The notes under the pieces: model-generated | Database searches by the model: none | Told to the model about the DNA's origin: nothing | The model's input: only the letters and a program-made list of their open reading frames with translations | Part shown: one piece after another, positions 1 through 6,345 of the stretch | Layout of the letters: each line of letters begins with the position of its first letter | Position numbering within the stretch: the stretch's first letter is position 1 | Source: Candidatus Woesearchaeota archaeon | GTDB lineage: Archaea > Nanobdellota > Nanobdellia > UBA10117 > ARS21 | Length of the DNA stretch: 6,345 nucleotides | Assembly (NCBI GenBank): GCA_002725495.1 | Contig: PBPJ01000053.1 | Coordinates: forward strand, 1-6,345 | Direction of reading: 5' to 3' | Program-made: the position numbers and the translations under genes

Positions 1-42
1 TACCTTTGACGATTTTATCGTTATACCCTAGACTTCAGACAA
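1..42 (+). other. Probable 3' end of an upstream gene (frame unresolved)
   Basis: All three forward frames close within or just after this stretch: TGA at 7-9, TAG at 29-31 and TAA at 51-53. The frame ending at 31 would give the C-terminus TFDDFIVIP, leaving 11 bases before the next start. The frame ending at 53 would give a tail ending in RLQTNDG and overlap the next gene by 11 bases. By T7 gene order the upstream gene should be the tail tubular/nozzle protein (gp12-like), but nothing in so few residues proves this. No promoter or terminator hairpin is visible here. Confidence 0.3.
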
Positions 43-498
43 ATGATGGATAATATACTATATGTAGTGCCGTATACAAAAGAACACGGCAGATATATAT
101 TATCAAATCAAATGAACCATCCTTTAATGGATAAGGATGCAGAGTTTGATGGAGATGCTATGCAACTGGAGGAAAAAGGATTGGCTTATACTTGTATGAT
201 TAATAATGAACCTGTTGCGGCAGCTGGTATGAAAATTATTTGGAAAGGTGTAGCAGAAGGTTGGGTTATTGCAACGAACAAAGTTTGGGATCATCCTTTA
301 CTTGTTGCTAAAGCTATTAAAAAAAATTTTGCAAGACTAGCAAAAGAAAATAATATTAAAAGAGTTCAAACTGCTGTAAGAGAAGATTTTATTAAAGGTA
401 TAAGATTTGCTAAGTGGTTAGGATTGGAGAACGAAGGATTAATGAAACACTACGGATTTGATGGTTCACATCAATACAGATATGCGAGGATATTTTAA
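43..498 (+). CDS. Internal virion protein, T7 gp13-like, GNAT-fold-like (151 aa)
   Basis: This is probably the counterpart of T7 gp13 (138 aa), a minor internal virion protein needed for correct particle assembly. The call rests on size, on position just before a gp14-like gene, and on a GNAT-like layout. An N-terminal half contains a strand-like segment, AYTCMINNEPVAAAGMKI (about residues 48-65), and a second strand, GWVIATNKVW (73-82). A basic helix follows at about 85-103. The C-terminal end, RFAKWLGLENEGLMKHYG (121-138) then DGSHQYRYARIF, resembles the 'kLGFe.EG..r.yg.dG..y..ya' ending of GNAT acyltransferases. The acetyl-CoA pyrophosphate-binding motif (Q/RxxGxG/A) is not visible, so enzymatic activity is doubtful and a structural role is more likely. 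The frame is closed by TGA at 7-9. ATG at 43 and at 46 are both possible starts and neither has a strong Shine-Dalgarno. GC is about 34%, clearly above the downstream genes. Confidence 0.7.
   Translation: MMDNILYVVPYTKEHGRYILSNQMNHPLMDKDAEFDGDAMQLEEKGLAYTCMINNEPVAAAGMKIIWKGVAEGWVIATNKVWDHPLLVAKAIKKNFARLAKENNIKRVQTAVREDFIKGIRFAKWLGLENEGLMKHYGFDGSHQYRYARIF
486..490 (+). promoter_or_regulatory. Ribosome binding site for the gp14-like gene
   Basis: GAGGA lies 8 bases before the ATG at 499, inside the last codons of the preceding gene. It supports that start. The upstream stop (TAA, 496-498) directly abuts the ATG, so translation is probably coupled. Confidence 0.65.
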
Positions 499-996
499 AT
501 GAGTTGGATAACAGCAGTAGCTTCAGTTGCAGCGGCACAACAAGCATCAGCTGCAGGTAAATATAATGCAGCTATTCAACAAAGAAATGCTCAAGTTGCA
601 GAACAAGAAGCTAAGAGATTAGAAGAAAAAAAAGAATTAGATCTTGCTAGATTTGATAGAGATTTTCAACAATTACAATCAGAAACAAAAGTATCTATAT
701 TAAAATCTGGTGTTGAATTATCTGGAACAGCATTAAAAATTTTAAGATCAAATGCACAAGAAGCAGAATTTGAAAAAGATATGATTGAATATAATTTAAA
801 AATAGGTCAATCAAGAGCTTATGAACAAGCTAATTTTGCAAGAATGAAAAGCGATCTTGCAAGACAAGAAGGTAGAGCAGCAGCAATAGGTTATTATGGT
901 CAAGCTGCAGCAGCTTTAGCTCCTTACGGAGAGTCTCTTTTAAGTGGATCTGATGAAGCTACAACTGATTTATCATCAATACAAGGATCAACATAA
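499..996 (+). CDS. Internal core protein, T7 gp14-like (internal virion protein B, 165 aa)
   Basis: In T7, gp14 (196 aa) is the core protein nearest the portal and after ejection is thought to form the outer-membrane part of the genome conduit. The protein here has the typical build. A short hydrophobic alanine-rich N-terminus (MSWITAVASVAAAQQASAAG, residues 1-20) is followed by a long charged Gln/Glu/Lys-rich helix, probably coiled coil (about 22-66). Next comes the patch LKSGVELSGTALKILRSNAQ (68-87), which aligns by eye with the GESMLEGSSMDRI region of T7 gp14. A second helix leads to an EYNLKIGQSRAY stretch (97-108). A second Ala-rich, weakly hydrophobic segment (127-143) precedes a Ser/Thr-rich tail. 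It is about 30 residues shorter than T7 gp14. It abuts the upstream gene with no gap and overlaps the next start by one base. The N-terminal segment could be misread as a signal peptide, but context favours a virion protein. Confidence 0.85.
   Translation: MSWITAVASVAAAQQASAAGKYNAAIQQRNAQVAEQEAKRLEEKKELDLARFDRDFQQLQSETKVSILKSGVELSGTALKILRSNAQEAEFEKDMIEYNLKIGQSRAYEQANFARMKSDLARQEGRAAAIGYYGQAAAALAPYGESLLSGSDEATTDLSSIQGST
983..987 (+). promoter_or_regulatory. Ribosome binding site for the gp15-like gene
   Basis: AAGGA sits 8 bases before the ATG at 996, within the end of the gp14-like gene. With the TAATG stop/start overlap at 994-998 it fixes this start and suggests translational coupling or re-initiation. 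Confidence 0.65.
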
Positions 997-2858
997 TGCC
1001 AAAAATTCCTACATATAAAGCTAGAGGTCAAATTACTACTCAAGCTCCTTCAATCCAAACAGGTTTACAAATATCTCCAACAGCTACAGCAGCTGCAAAA
1101 TTAATAAAACCGCTTACACAAGTTGCTGAGTATTATGAAAGAGAAAGAATGATTGCTGAAAAAGCAGATGCTGAAAAACAATATTTAGAATTATCAACAG
1201 AACTTGATGAAATAGAAAATAATGCAGGAAAATTATTTGATCCATTAGAAGCATCTAAAATTTTTAATACACAAGCAAATTTTTTAATAAAAGAAAAATT
1301 AGGTCAAAATAAAAATAAAAGAGTAAAAAAAATGATGTCTGATTTGTTTGATCAAGATGTTATAATAAGAAATAATAATGTTAAAAAACTTGCAAGAAAA
1401 GAATTAGATAAACAAGAAGAATATAATTTTAATACTAAATATGAAATTAATTTAAGTAAATATAAATTAGCAACTAATCAAACAGAAAAAGATTTTTATA
1501 AAAATCAAATATTTTCAAATCAAGAAAGTAGATCATTATATTTTAATGATAGTGAATCTACAAAAAATATAGCAATGGATTCTATTAATAAAGATTTATT
1601 GGTTTCTGATGTAGAACAATTAATAGAAAAAAAACAATATGATAAAGCTAAAAATATTTTAGAAAATGTAGATAATACACCTTATTTAGATTCTGATAAA
1701 AGAACTTCTCTATTAAGCAAAATTAATGATGAATATGAAAAAGTTTTAGCAGATGCAAATATTGATAATTTAATATTATCAAAATCTGGAGTTTATGTAG
1801 TAGGAGGTGAATTAAAGAATATAGATGGATCTCAAATAAAACAAAAAGATTTAGAATCTGGAATGAATAGAATGACAATGGCAGTAAACGAACAAGGTAA
1901 TAATAAATATTCAACTTCTCAAGTTGTAGAATTATCAATAGCAAATAATGCTGCTGTGCCATTTTACAAATCTATTTTAGTGTCTGGTATTGCTAATATA
2001 TCTGATACAGGAGATAAAACTTTAACAGAAAAAGGTTTAGAAATTTATAGATTTTATAAAAATCAAAATGGATTATCTACTTTAAGAGCAACGTATAATT
2101 TAGATAAAGAAACTTTAGAAAGTTATTCAAGATTAGATTTTGCTACAAATGTTTTAAAACAAACTTTTGATTCAGCATTTAAAACAGAATTAGATATAAA
2201 AAATAAACCAGAAGATTATAGAGCAAGAATTATTCAAGATAAAAAAATTGATTCTAAATTTGCAGAAATAGATATGCCGGGTTTATTTGATCCAGAAATT
2301 CAAAATGTTCAAACTGTAAAATATTTATTAAAAAATATTGCTAATATTTATTTTAAATCTGGAGGAACAGAAGATGATGCTTTAGATGGTGCAGTAAAAT
2401 ATATTGAACAAAATTATAGATTTGATTCATTTAATCAAATAGTTCCAAATGATAATTCATTGCCAGAATATCATGATGCATCAATAAAAACTTATATAAA
2501 AAAAATATATGATGAAGGTTTAATTAATAAGGAAAAACATAATTTAGATGATATATATCCAGCTTATTTTTCTTATGGAGATTTTAGTAATCAACAAGGT
2601 TTTGTATTAAGAAATAGAAAAACAGGTGAAGCGTTAACTATAAGTGCCTCTCCTCCTTTGGGAGACTTTGACGAAAGAACTTATAATAGTTCAAGAATGA
2701 CTCAAGATGATGTTGTTAAAATAATTTATCCTTTAATACAAGATGAAAAATATAGATCTTGGATTTTAAAATTTAATTTATTAAAAGATAAAAGAAAAAA
2801 AATACAGAATTTAAAAGAACCTGTTGTTGTTTCTGGATTTGGTGATCCAATAGATTAA
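996..2858 (+). CDS. Internal core protein, T7 gp15-like (internal virion protein C, 620 aa)
   Basis: In T7, gp15 (747 aa) stacks on gp14 in the capsid core and is ejected to form the periplasmic part of the DNA conduit together with gp16. The assignment rests mainly on position between gp14-like and gp16-like genes, on size, and on the N-terminus. The opening MPKIPTYKARGQI followed by a Pro/Ser/Thr/Ala-rich stretch and then long helices is the style of many marine T7-like core proteins. The protein is mostly charged alpha-helix. Residues about 30-160 are Lys/Glu/Asn-rich and probably partly coiled coil. Residues about 206-250 contain a helical-hairpin (TPR-like) unit around VEQLIEKKQYDKAKNILENV. 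No signal peptide, membrane segment or enzyme motif was seen. GC is about 17% in 1261-1560, making this the most AT-rich part of the window, with one GC-richer patch near 2641-2680. It is followed after one base by the gp16-like gene. Sequence identity to T7 gp15 is not obvious by eye. Confidence 0.8.
   Translation: MPKIPTYKARGQITTQAPSIQTGLQISPTATAAAKLIKPLTQVAEYYERERMIAEKADAEKQYLELSTELDEIENNAGKLFDPLEASKIFNTQANFLIKEKLGQNKNKRVKKMMSDLFDQDVIIRNNNVKKLARKELDKQEEYNFNTKYEINLSKYKLATNQTEKDFYKNQIFSNQESRSLYFNDSESTKNIAMDSINKDLLVSDVEQLIEKKQYDKAKNILENVDNTPYLDSDKRTSLLSKINDEYEKVLADANIDNLILSKSGVYVVGGELKNIDGSQIKQKDLESGMNRMTMAVNEQGNNKYSTSQVVELSIANNAAVPFYKSILVSGIANISDTGDKTLTEKGLEIYRFYKNQNGLSTLRATYNLDKETLESYSRLDFATNVLKQTFDSAFKTELDIKNKPEDYRARIIQDKKIDSKFAEIDMPGLFDPEIQNVQTVKYLLKNIANIYFKSGGTEDDALDGAVKYIEQNYRFDSFNQIVPNDNSLPEYHDASIKTYIKKIYDEGLINKEKHNLDDIYPAYFSYGDFSNQQGFVLRNRKTGEALTISASPPLGDFDERTYNSSRMTQDDVVKIIYPLIQDEKYRSWILKFNLLKDKRKKIQNLKEPVVVSGFGDPID
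2649..2665 (+). other. Small hairpin in a GC-richer patch inside the gp15-like gene
   Basis: TCTCC (2649-2653) can pair with GGAGA (2661-2665) around a 7-base loop. The bases 2641-2680 are about 48% G+C (19/40 by hand count), in a gene that is otherwise near 20%. The stem is only five pairs and lacks a following T-run, so it is not a rho-independent terminator. It encodes the segment SASPPLGDFDE and may be no more than a consequence of that coding sequence. Confidence 0.3.
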
Positions 2859-2859
2859 T

Positions 2860-5800
2860 ATGTCAAAAGAAAATTTAAATATAAATGAAGTAAATCCATT
2901 AGAAGAAAAATCAAATGAAATAAAATTTACAGTTGACAAAATGGGTTTAGCAACACCCGGCAAAGTTATTCCAACAGATGTAGATTATTTTGTAAGAAAA
3001 CAGCGTGGTGAAATAGAACCTAAATATACTTGGTCAGAGGCATTAGCAAAATCATTTGAAATAGATAATTTGTTTGTATCTGGTTTTAATAAATTTATGC
3101 AACCAGATGGACCACAAATAGATTTTGATTTTGAGCCAACAAAAAAAATGTTTGATATAATAAATAAATATCCATCTTATATGCAAGATGCTTTTTTTGA
3201 AGCAAAAAGTGAAGATCATTTTTATTCTATTCAAAAACAAGTAGAGGAAAGAATTGAAATAGAAAATGAAATATCAAAATTAGGATGGAAAGGTTTTGGA
3301 GCAAGAATGATAGCTGCGGTTGCAGATCCTGCTGCAATAGGTTTGTCTATAGCAACTATTCCTTTTGGTGGATATGGAGCATATGCCACAATACCAACAA
3401 AAGTTATGAGATTAAAAAGAGCTTTAAAATTTGGAGCAATAGTAGGTGCAGAAAATTTAGCTATAGAATCTGGTTTAGTTGCATTAGATCCAATGAAAAA
3501 TCCAGATGATATTAAATATGCATTTTTAGCTGGATTTGGTTTAGGTTCACCTGCTGGATGGTTAGGTAGAGTTAACGCTACTAAAAATAAAGTTCCAAAT
3601 GATATTGTAGTTGCCTATAAAAAAACAGATGTTGCTGCAGAAAAAATGAAACAAAATTTAGAATTTGAAGAAACACAACAATTTGCTGCAGAAAATAATT
3701 TTGATTTAAATCCAGATTATATCAAAAATCAAAGAATGAAATTAACTGATGAAGCTAATTCTATGAATCCAAAAGTAGTAGATGATATAAGAAATGAACC
3801 CGGTGTTGGAACTTATTGGGAAGAAAATTTTAAAAAAACACATTTAAGATTTGATCTTGCAGGACAACTTAATAGATCGCCAGATCCATTAATTAGAAGA
3901 TTTAGAGAAACATTTGTATCTGATCCGGTTGTTGGAAATCCTAGAGGAGATACTGCTGTTGAATGGAAACAAAGAACATCTTTTCAAACAATGTATCCTT
4001 ATATGAATTATAGAGAAATAGCATTAAGATCATTTAAATCTTTAAATAAAGATGTTTCTTTTAAAAACACATTAGACGTTGAAGAAAGATTTGAAACACT
4101 AATGTCTGATTTAAAAGAATTTCCAGAAAGATATGAATTTTCAAATGAAATAACTCCAGAGATGAAAAATCTTGCAAAATATGCAGATCAAGCATTTAAT
4201 GATACTTTAGATATTGTATCTCAAACAGGAAGAGAAGGTTGGGAAGATGTAGCTCGTTTTAGAAGAAAAAATTATATTCCTCATGTTCATTCATCAACAA
4301 AATTAAATCAAGGATTAGATGCTTATGGTGAAAAACAAATACAAGAAATTTATGCGAATGCTTTAAAAGACATGAGAGGTGATCTTGGGGATAAAACATT
4401 TAATTCTTTAATAAGTAAAATGGTTAAAAAAATTGCATCTCCTAATTTTTTTGGTCAAGAATCTGATCTTGCAAAAATTTTACAAGGAACAAATGAACCT
4501 GCAATAAGAGAATTTTTAGAAGATTTAGAATTAACAAAAGATCAAATAGATGCAATCATTGCTAAAATTCAAAAAGGTTCTGGTAATACCTTAGATAGAA
4601 ATGCAAATAGAAGATTACCATTTGATTTAAATGCAAGAATCGATGTTAAAAATTTAAAAACAAATAAAATAGAATCAGTATCTGTAAAAGATTTTACTGA
4701 TAGAAATTTAACAAGATTATTAAGAATGTATAATAGTCAAGTTCTTGGATCTGCTGCTATGGCTAGATTTGGCAATTTTAAAAATAATAAAGAGTTTAAA
4801 AATTTTATGGCTAAGTTAGATGTTAGATCTAAAGATTTTAGAAAATATAATAAATTTTACAGAGATAAAGAAAATATAGAAGTAATAGTAGCATCAATAA
4901 CAGGTAGACAATCTCCATTAGAAAAAGGAGGAGACCCAAATGGATTTACAAGAAGAATGGCAAGACTTGTACAAGATTATAATTTTCTTCGTTTATTTGG
5001 TCAAGTTGGATTTGCTCAAGGTGCAGAACTATATCAAGGTATATCCGAAATAGGATTAAAAACATTTTTAAAAGCAAATCCTGCATTTAAAGATATTTTA
5101 GATAAATTAAAAGCAGGTCAAATAAAATTTGATGATCCAATATTAGAAGAGTTAAGATCTCAAGGTATACCAGTTGGATTAGATAAATTTATGCATACAC
5201 CTACTGGAAGATTTGATAATGAATTAGAATTACCTATAGGAACAACTGGTGGCAAATTAGATAATGTAGAGTTATTATCTGGTAAAGCTAAAAGATTTGT
5301 TGCCGATATATCATTTTTAAATCCAATGACAATGTATACTCAAATTATTATGGGTAGAGGTATGGCTTTAAAAATATCTGACATTGTAAATGATTATGTA
5401 AAAAAATTTAATACTACAAAAATATATAATAAATTATCTAAAGGTGATCAAATAAGATTTAAAAGATTAGGTTGGACCGAAGATCAATTTAATAGAATTG
5501 CAAAAGAAATTAAAAAACATTCTATTTATAAAGATGGAAAATATCAAAGTATAAATTTAGAACAATGGTCTCCAGAAGCTAGAGCAAACTATAATATTGG
5601 TATGCAAAGATTTATAGATAATGTTGTGCAAAGAAATGATGTTGGATCTTTAAATAGATTTTTTACTACAGATTATACTAGAATATTAACTCAATTTAGA
5701 ACATTTACTCTTGGTTCATATACAAAACAATTAATGAATAGATTGTATGTTCTTGCAGAAACAAGAGGTAAAGATTATCATACTTACGCTACATTTATGG

Positions 5801-6234
5801 CATCCATGATAGGTGCTGCACAATTCTACGCAGTTCAAAGTTACATAAATTCTTTTGGAAGAAGTGATAGAAAAGAATATTTACAAAAAAGATTATCAGT
5901 AGAAAATTTAGCTAAGATAGGATTTTTAAGATCATCTTGGTCATCTCTTTTACCCGGTGCAATAGATAGTGCTTTACATCCTTTTATGGAAAAAACACCA
6001 TTTAGCTATGGAAGAAATACAGAGTTAGCTTCAAATTTTGTTAATGGTATTCCTACTATAAATTTATTAAATACAACATTAGATTCTACGAGAACTTTAA
6101 CTAAATTGGCTTTTGATGGTAGCTATCAAGCATCTAAAAGTGATATATCAAAATTAACTTCTTTAATTCCACTACAAAATGCTTTAATAATAAAAAATAT
6201 TAACAATATGATTGTTGATGATTTAGGAGAATAA
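2860..6234 (+). CDS. Large internal core/ejection protein, T7 gp16-like (internal virion protein D, 1124 aa)
   Basis: T7 gp16 (1318 aa) is the largest core protein. It is ejected first-in-line, digests peptidoglycan through an N-terminal lytic transglycosylase domain, and forms the inner-membrane channel that pulls in the first genome segment. Here size, position before the tail fibre and several features fit that family. A Gly/Ala-rich hydrophobic block with a DPAAIGLS core spans about residues 146-180, with further blocks at about 190-210 and 220-236; these are candidate membrane-inserting segments. NYIPHVHS lies near 471-478. The segment around LRLFGQVGFAQGAELYQGI (about 710-728) resembles the conserved 'gfaQ.aElg' region of such proteins. 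TDYTRILTQFRTFTLGSYTK starts near residue 937, and a last hydrophobic stretch lies at 976-996. No lytic transglycosylase motif is seen at the N-terminus, and the protein is about 190 residues shorter than T7 gp16, roughly the size of that domain. The start follows the upstream stop by one base with only a weak GGTGA-like site (2841-2845), suggesting coupled translation. Confidence 0.85.
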   Translation: MSKENLNINEVNPLEEKSNEIKFTVDKMGLATPGKVIPTDVDYFVRKQRGEIEPKYTWSEALAKSFEIDNLFVSGFNKFMQPDGPQIDFDFEPTKKMFDIINKYPSYMQDAFFEAKSEDHFYSIQKQVEERIEIENEISKLGWKGFGARMIAAVADPAAIGLSIATIPFGGYGAYATIPTKVMRLKRALKFGAIVGAENLAIESGLVALDPMKNPDDIKYAFLAGFGLGSPAGWLGRVNATKNKVPNDIVVAYKKTDVAAEKMKQNLEFEETQQFAAENNFDLNPDYIKNQRMKLTDEANSMNPKVVDDIRNEPGVGTYWEENFKKTHLRFDLAGQLNRSPDPLIRRFRETFVSDPVVGNPRGDTAVEWKQRTSFQTMYPYMNYREIALRSFKSLNKDVSFKNTLDVEERFETLMSDLKEFPERYEFSNEITPEMKNLAKYADQAFNDTLDIVSQTGREGWEDVARFRRKNYIPHVHSSTKLNQGLDAYGEKQIQEIYANALKDMRGDLGDKTFNSLISKMVKKIASPNFFGQESDLAKILQGTNEPAIREFLEDLELTKDQIDAIIAKIQKGSGNTLDRNANRRLPFDLNARIDVKNLKTNKIESVSVKDFTDRNLTRLLRMYNSQVLGSAAMARFGNFKNNKEFKNFMAKLDVRSKDFRKYNKFYRDKENIEVIVASITGRQSPLEKGGDPNGFTRRMARLVQDYNFLRLFGQVGFAQGAELYQGISEIGLKTFLKANPAFKDILDKLKAGQIKFDDPILEELRSQGIPVGLDKFMHTPTGRFDNELELPIGTTGGKLDNVELLSGKAKRFVADISFLNPMTMYTQIIMGRGMALKISDIVNDYVKKFNTTKIYNKLSKGDQIRFKRLGWTEDQFNRIAKEIKKHSIYKDGKYQSINLEQWSPEARANYNIGMQRFIDNVVQRNDVGSLNRFFTTDYTRILTQFRTFTLGSYTKQLMNRLYVLAETRGKDYHTYATFMASMIGAAQFYAVQSYINSFGRSDRKEYLQKRLSVENLAKIGFLRSSWSSLLPGAIDSALHPFMEKTPFSYGRNTELASNFVNGIPTINLLNTTLDSTRTLTKLAFDGSYQASKSDISKLTSLIPLQNALIIKNINNMIVDDLGE

Positions 6235-6239
6235 TATAT

Positions 6240-6243
6240 AGAG
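6240..6243 (+). promoter_or_regulatory. Possible ribosome binding site for the tail fibre gene
   Basis: AGAG sits 7 bases before the ATG at 6251 in the 16-base gap after the gp16-like stop. It is a weak match, but it is the only purine-rich candidate. No promoter or terminator is recognisable in the gap. Confidence 0.4.
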
Positions 6244-6250
6244 AATTAAT

Positions 6251-6345
6251 ATGACAATATCTTCGACTACAGTAAAAAATTCATATTCGGGTGATGGTAG
6301 CACAACTACCTTCAATTATACATTTAAGATTTTTGCGGACTCTGA
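6251..6345 (+). CDS. Tail fibre protein, T7 gp17-like, N-terminus only (cut by window edge)
   Basis: The reading frame stays open from ATG at 6251 to the window end, giving 31 complete codons. The visible peptide has a SYSGDGSTTTFNYTFKIFA core (residues 11-29). The pattern 'GdGstt.FnytF.' followed by a short acidic stretch is typical of the N-terminal virion-anchoring domain of T7-like tail fibres; T7 gp17 itself has a comparable LDGSNRDFNIPFEYLA. This domain fixes the trimeric fibre to the tail, while the receptor-binding tip lies at the C-terminus outside the window. Its place directly after the gp16-like gene matches T7 gene 17. Its codons look less AT-biased than those of the preceding genes (TCG, TCC-type and GCG codons appear). 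The host receptor cannot be inferred from this fragment. Confidence 0.8.
   Translation, partial: MTISSTTVKNSYSGDGSTTTFNYTFKIFADS

Noticed and set aside
499..558. N-terminus of the gp14-like protein as a secretion signal peptide
   Set aside because: It is short, Ala-rich and only moderately hydrophobic with no positively charged start, and similar N-termini are normal for gp14-type virion proteins.
619..636. A8 run in the gp14-like gene as a possible programmed frameshift site
   Set aside because: Runs of seven to nine A are common across the window. The AAAAAAG heptamer here is not in the phase needed for -1 slippage, and the zero frame continues into a complete, family-typical protein.
1723..1962. 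Antisense open frame of 79 codons inside the gp15-like gene
   Set aside because: It is a Leu/Ile/Tyr/His-rich shadow produced by AT-rich coding DNA on the other strand, with no start signal or recognisable protein features.
3052..3240. Antisense open frame of 62 codons inside the gp16-like gene
   Set aside because: It is Phe/Ile/Lys/Tyr-rich, lies fully within a well-supported gene, and is typical of the reverse complement of AT-rich coding sequence.
3285..3509. Same-strand out-of-frame open frame of 74 codons
   Set aside because: It has a Ser/Cys/Trp/Arg-rich composition unlike a real protein and lies within the conserved hydrophobic block of the gp16-like gene. No convincing ribosome binding site precedes it.
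6235..6250. Possible promoter or terminator between the gp16-like and tail fibre genes
   Set aside because: The gap is only 16 AT-rich bases with no hairpin and no recognisable phage polymerase promoter.

Overview
The window is part of the virion-structural operon of a T7-like (short-tailed, Autographiviridae-type) phage. All genes run on the + strand with almost no intergenic DNA. Their order matches T7 genes 13-14-15-16-17: a small GNAT-fold-like internal virion protein (43-498), a gp14-like internal core protein (499-996), a gp15-like core protein (996-2858), a very large gp16-like core protein (2860-6234), and the start of a gp17-like tail fibre (6251 to the window edge). The first 42 bases probably hold the end of an upstream gene; by T7 order this would be the tail tubular/nozzle protein gp12, but its frame cannot be fixed from so little sequence.

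The DNA is extremely AT-rich. By hand count GC is about 34% in the first gene (143/420 bases, 61-480) and about 17% in part of the third (51/300 bases, 1261-1560). Arginine is nearly always AGA, and Lys/Asn/Ile/Asp codons are A/T-ending. This composition together with T7-like synteny suggests a marine podophage of an AT-rich bacterium. A pelagiphage infecting SAR11 (Pelagibacter) is the best guess, but this is inference: no host marker is present.

In T7, gp14, gp15 and gp16 form the internal core stacked on the portal inside the capsid. They are ejected into the cell to build a trans-envelope conduit that carries the genome across the outer membrane, periplasm and inner membrane. gp13 is a minor virion protein needed for proper particle assembly, and gp17 is the receptor-contacting tail fibre. 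The whole window is therefore best read as an ejection (ejectosome) plus host-recognition module. The genes abut (stop directly followed by start at 498/499), overlap by one base (TAATG at 994-998) or lie 1-16 bases apart, so they are probably translated from one late transcript with translational coupling. No promoter, terminator, tRNA, CRISPR array, mobile element or repeat family was found, and there is no gene-free stretch over 300 bases.

I do not see a hidden defence or novel system. The points most worth checking are that the gp16-like protein has no recognisable N-terminal lytic transglycosylase domain, that the gp13-like protein looks like a GNAT fold without an acetyl-CoA-binding motif, and that a small patch of much higher GC with a hairpin sits near the end of the gp15-like gene.
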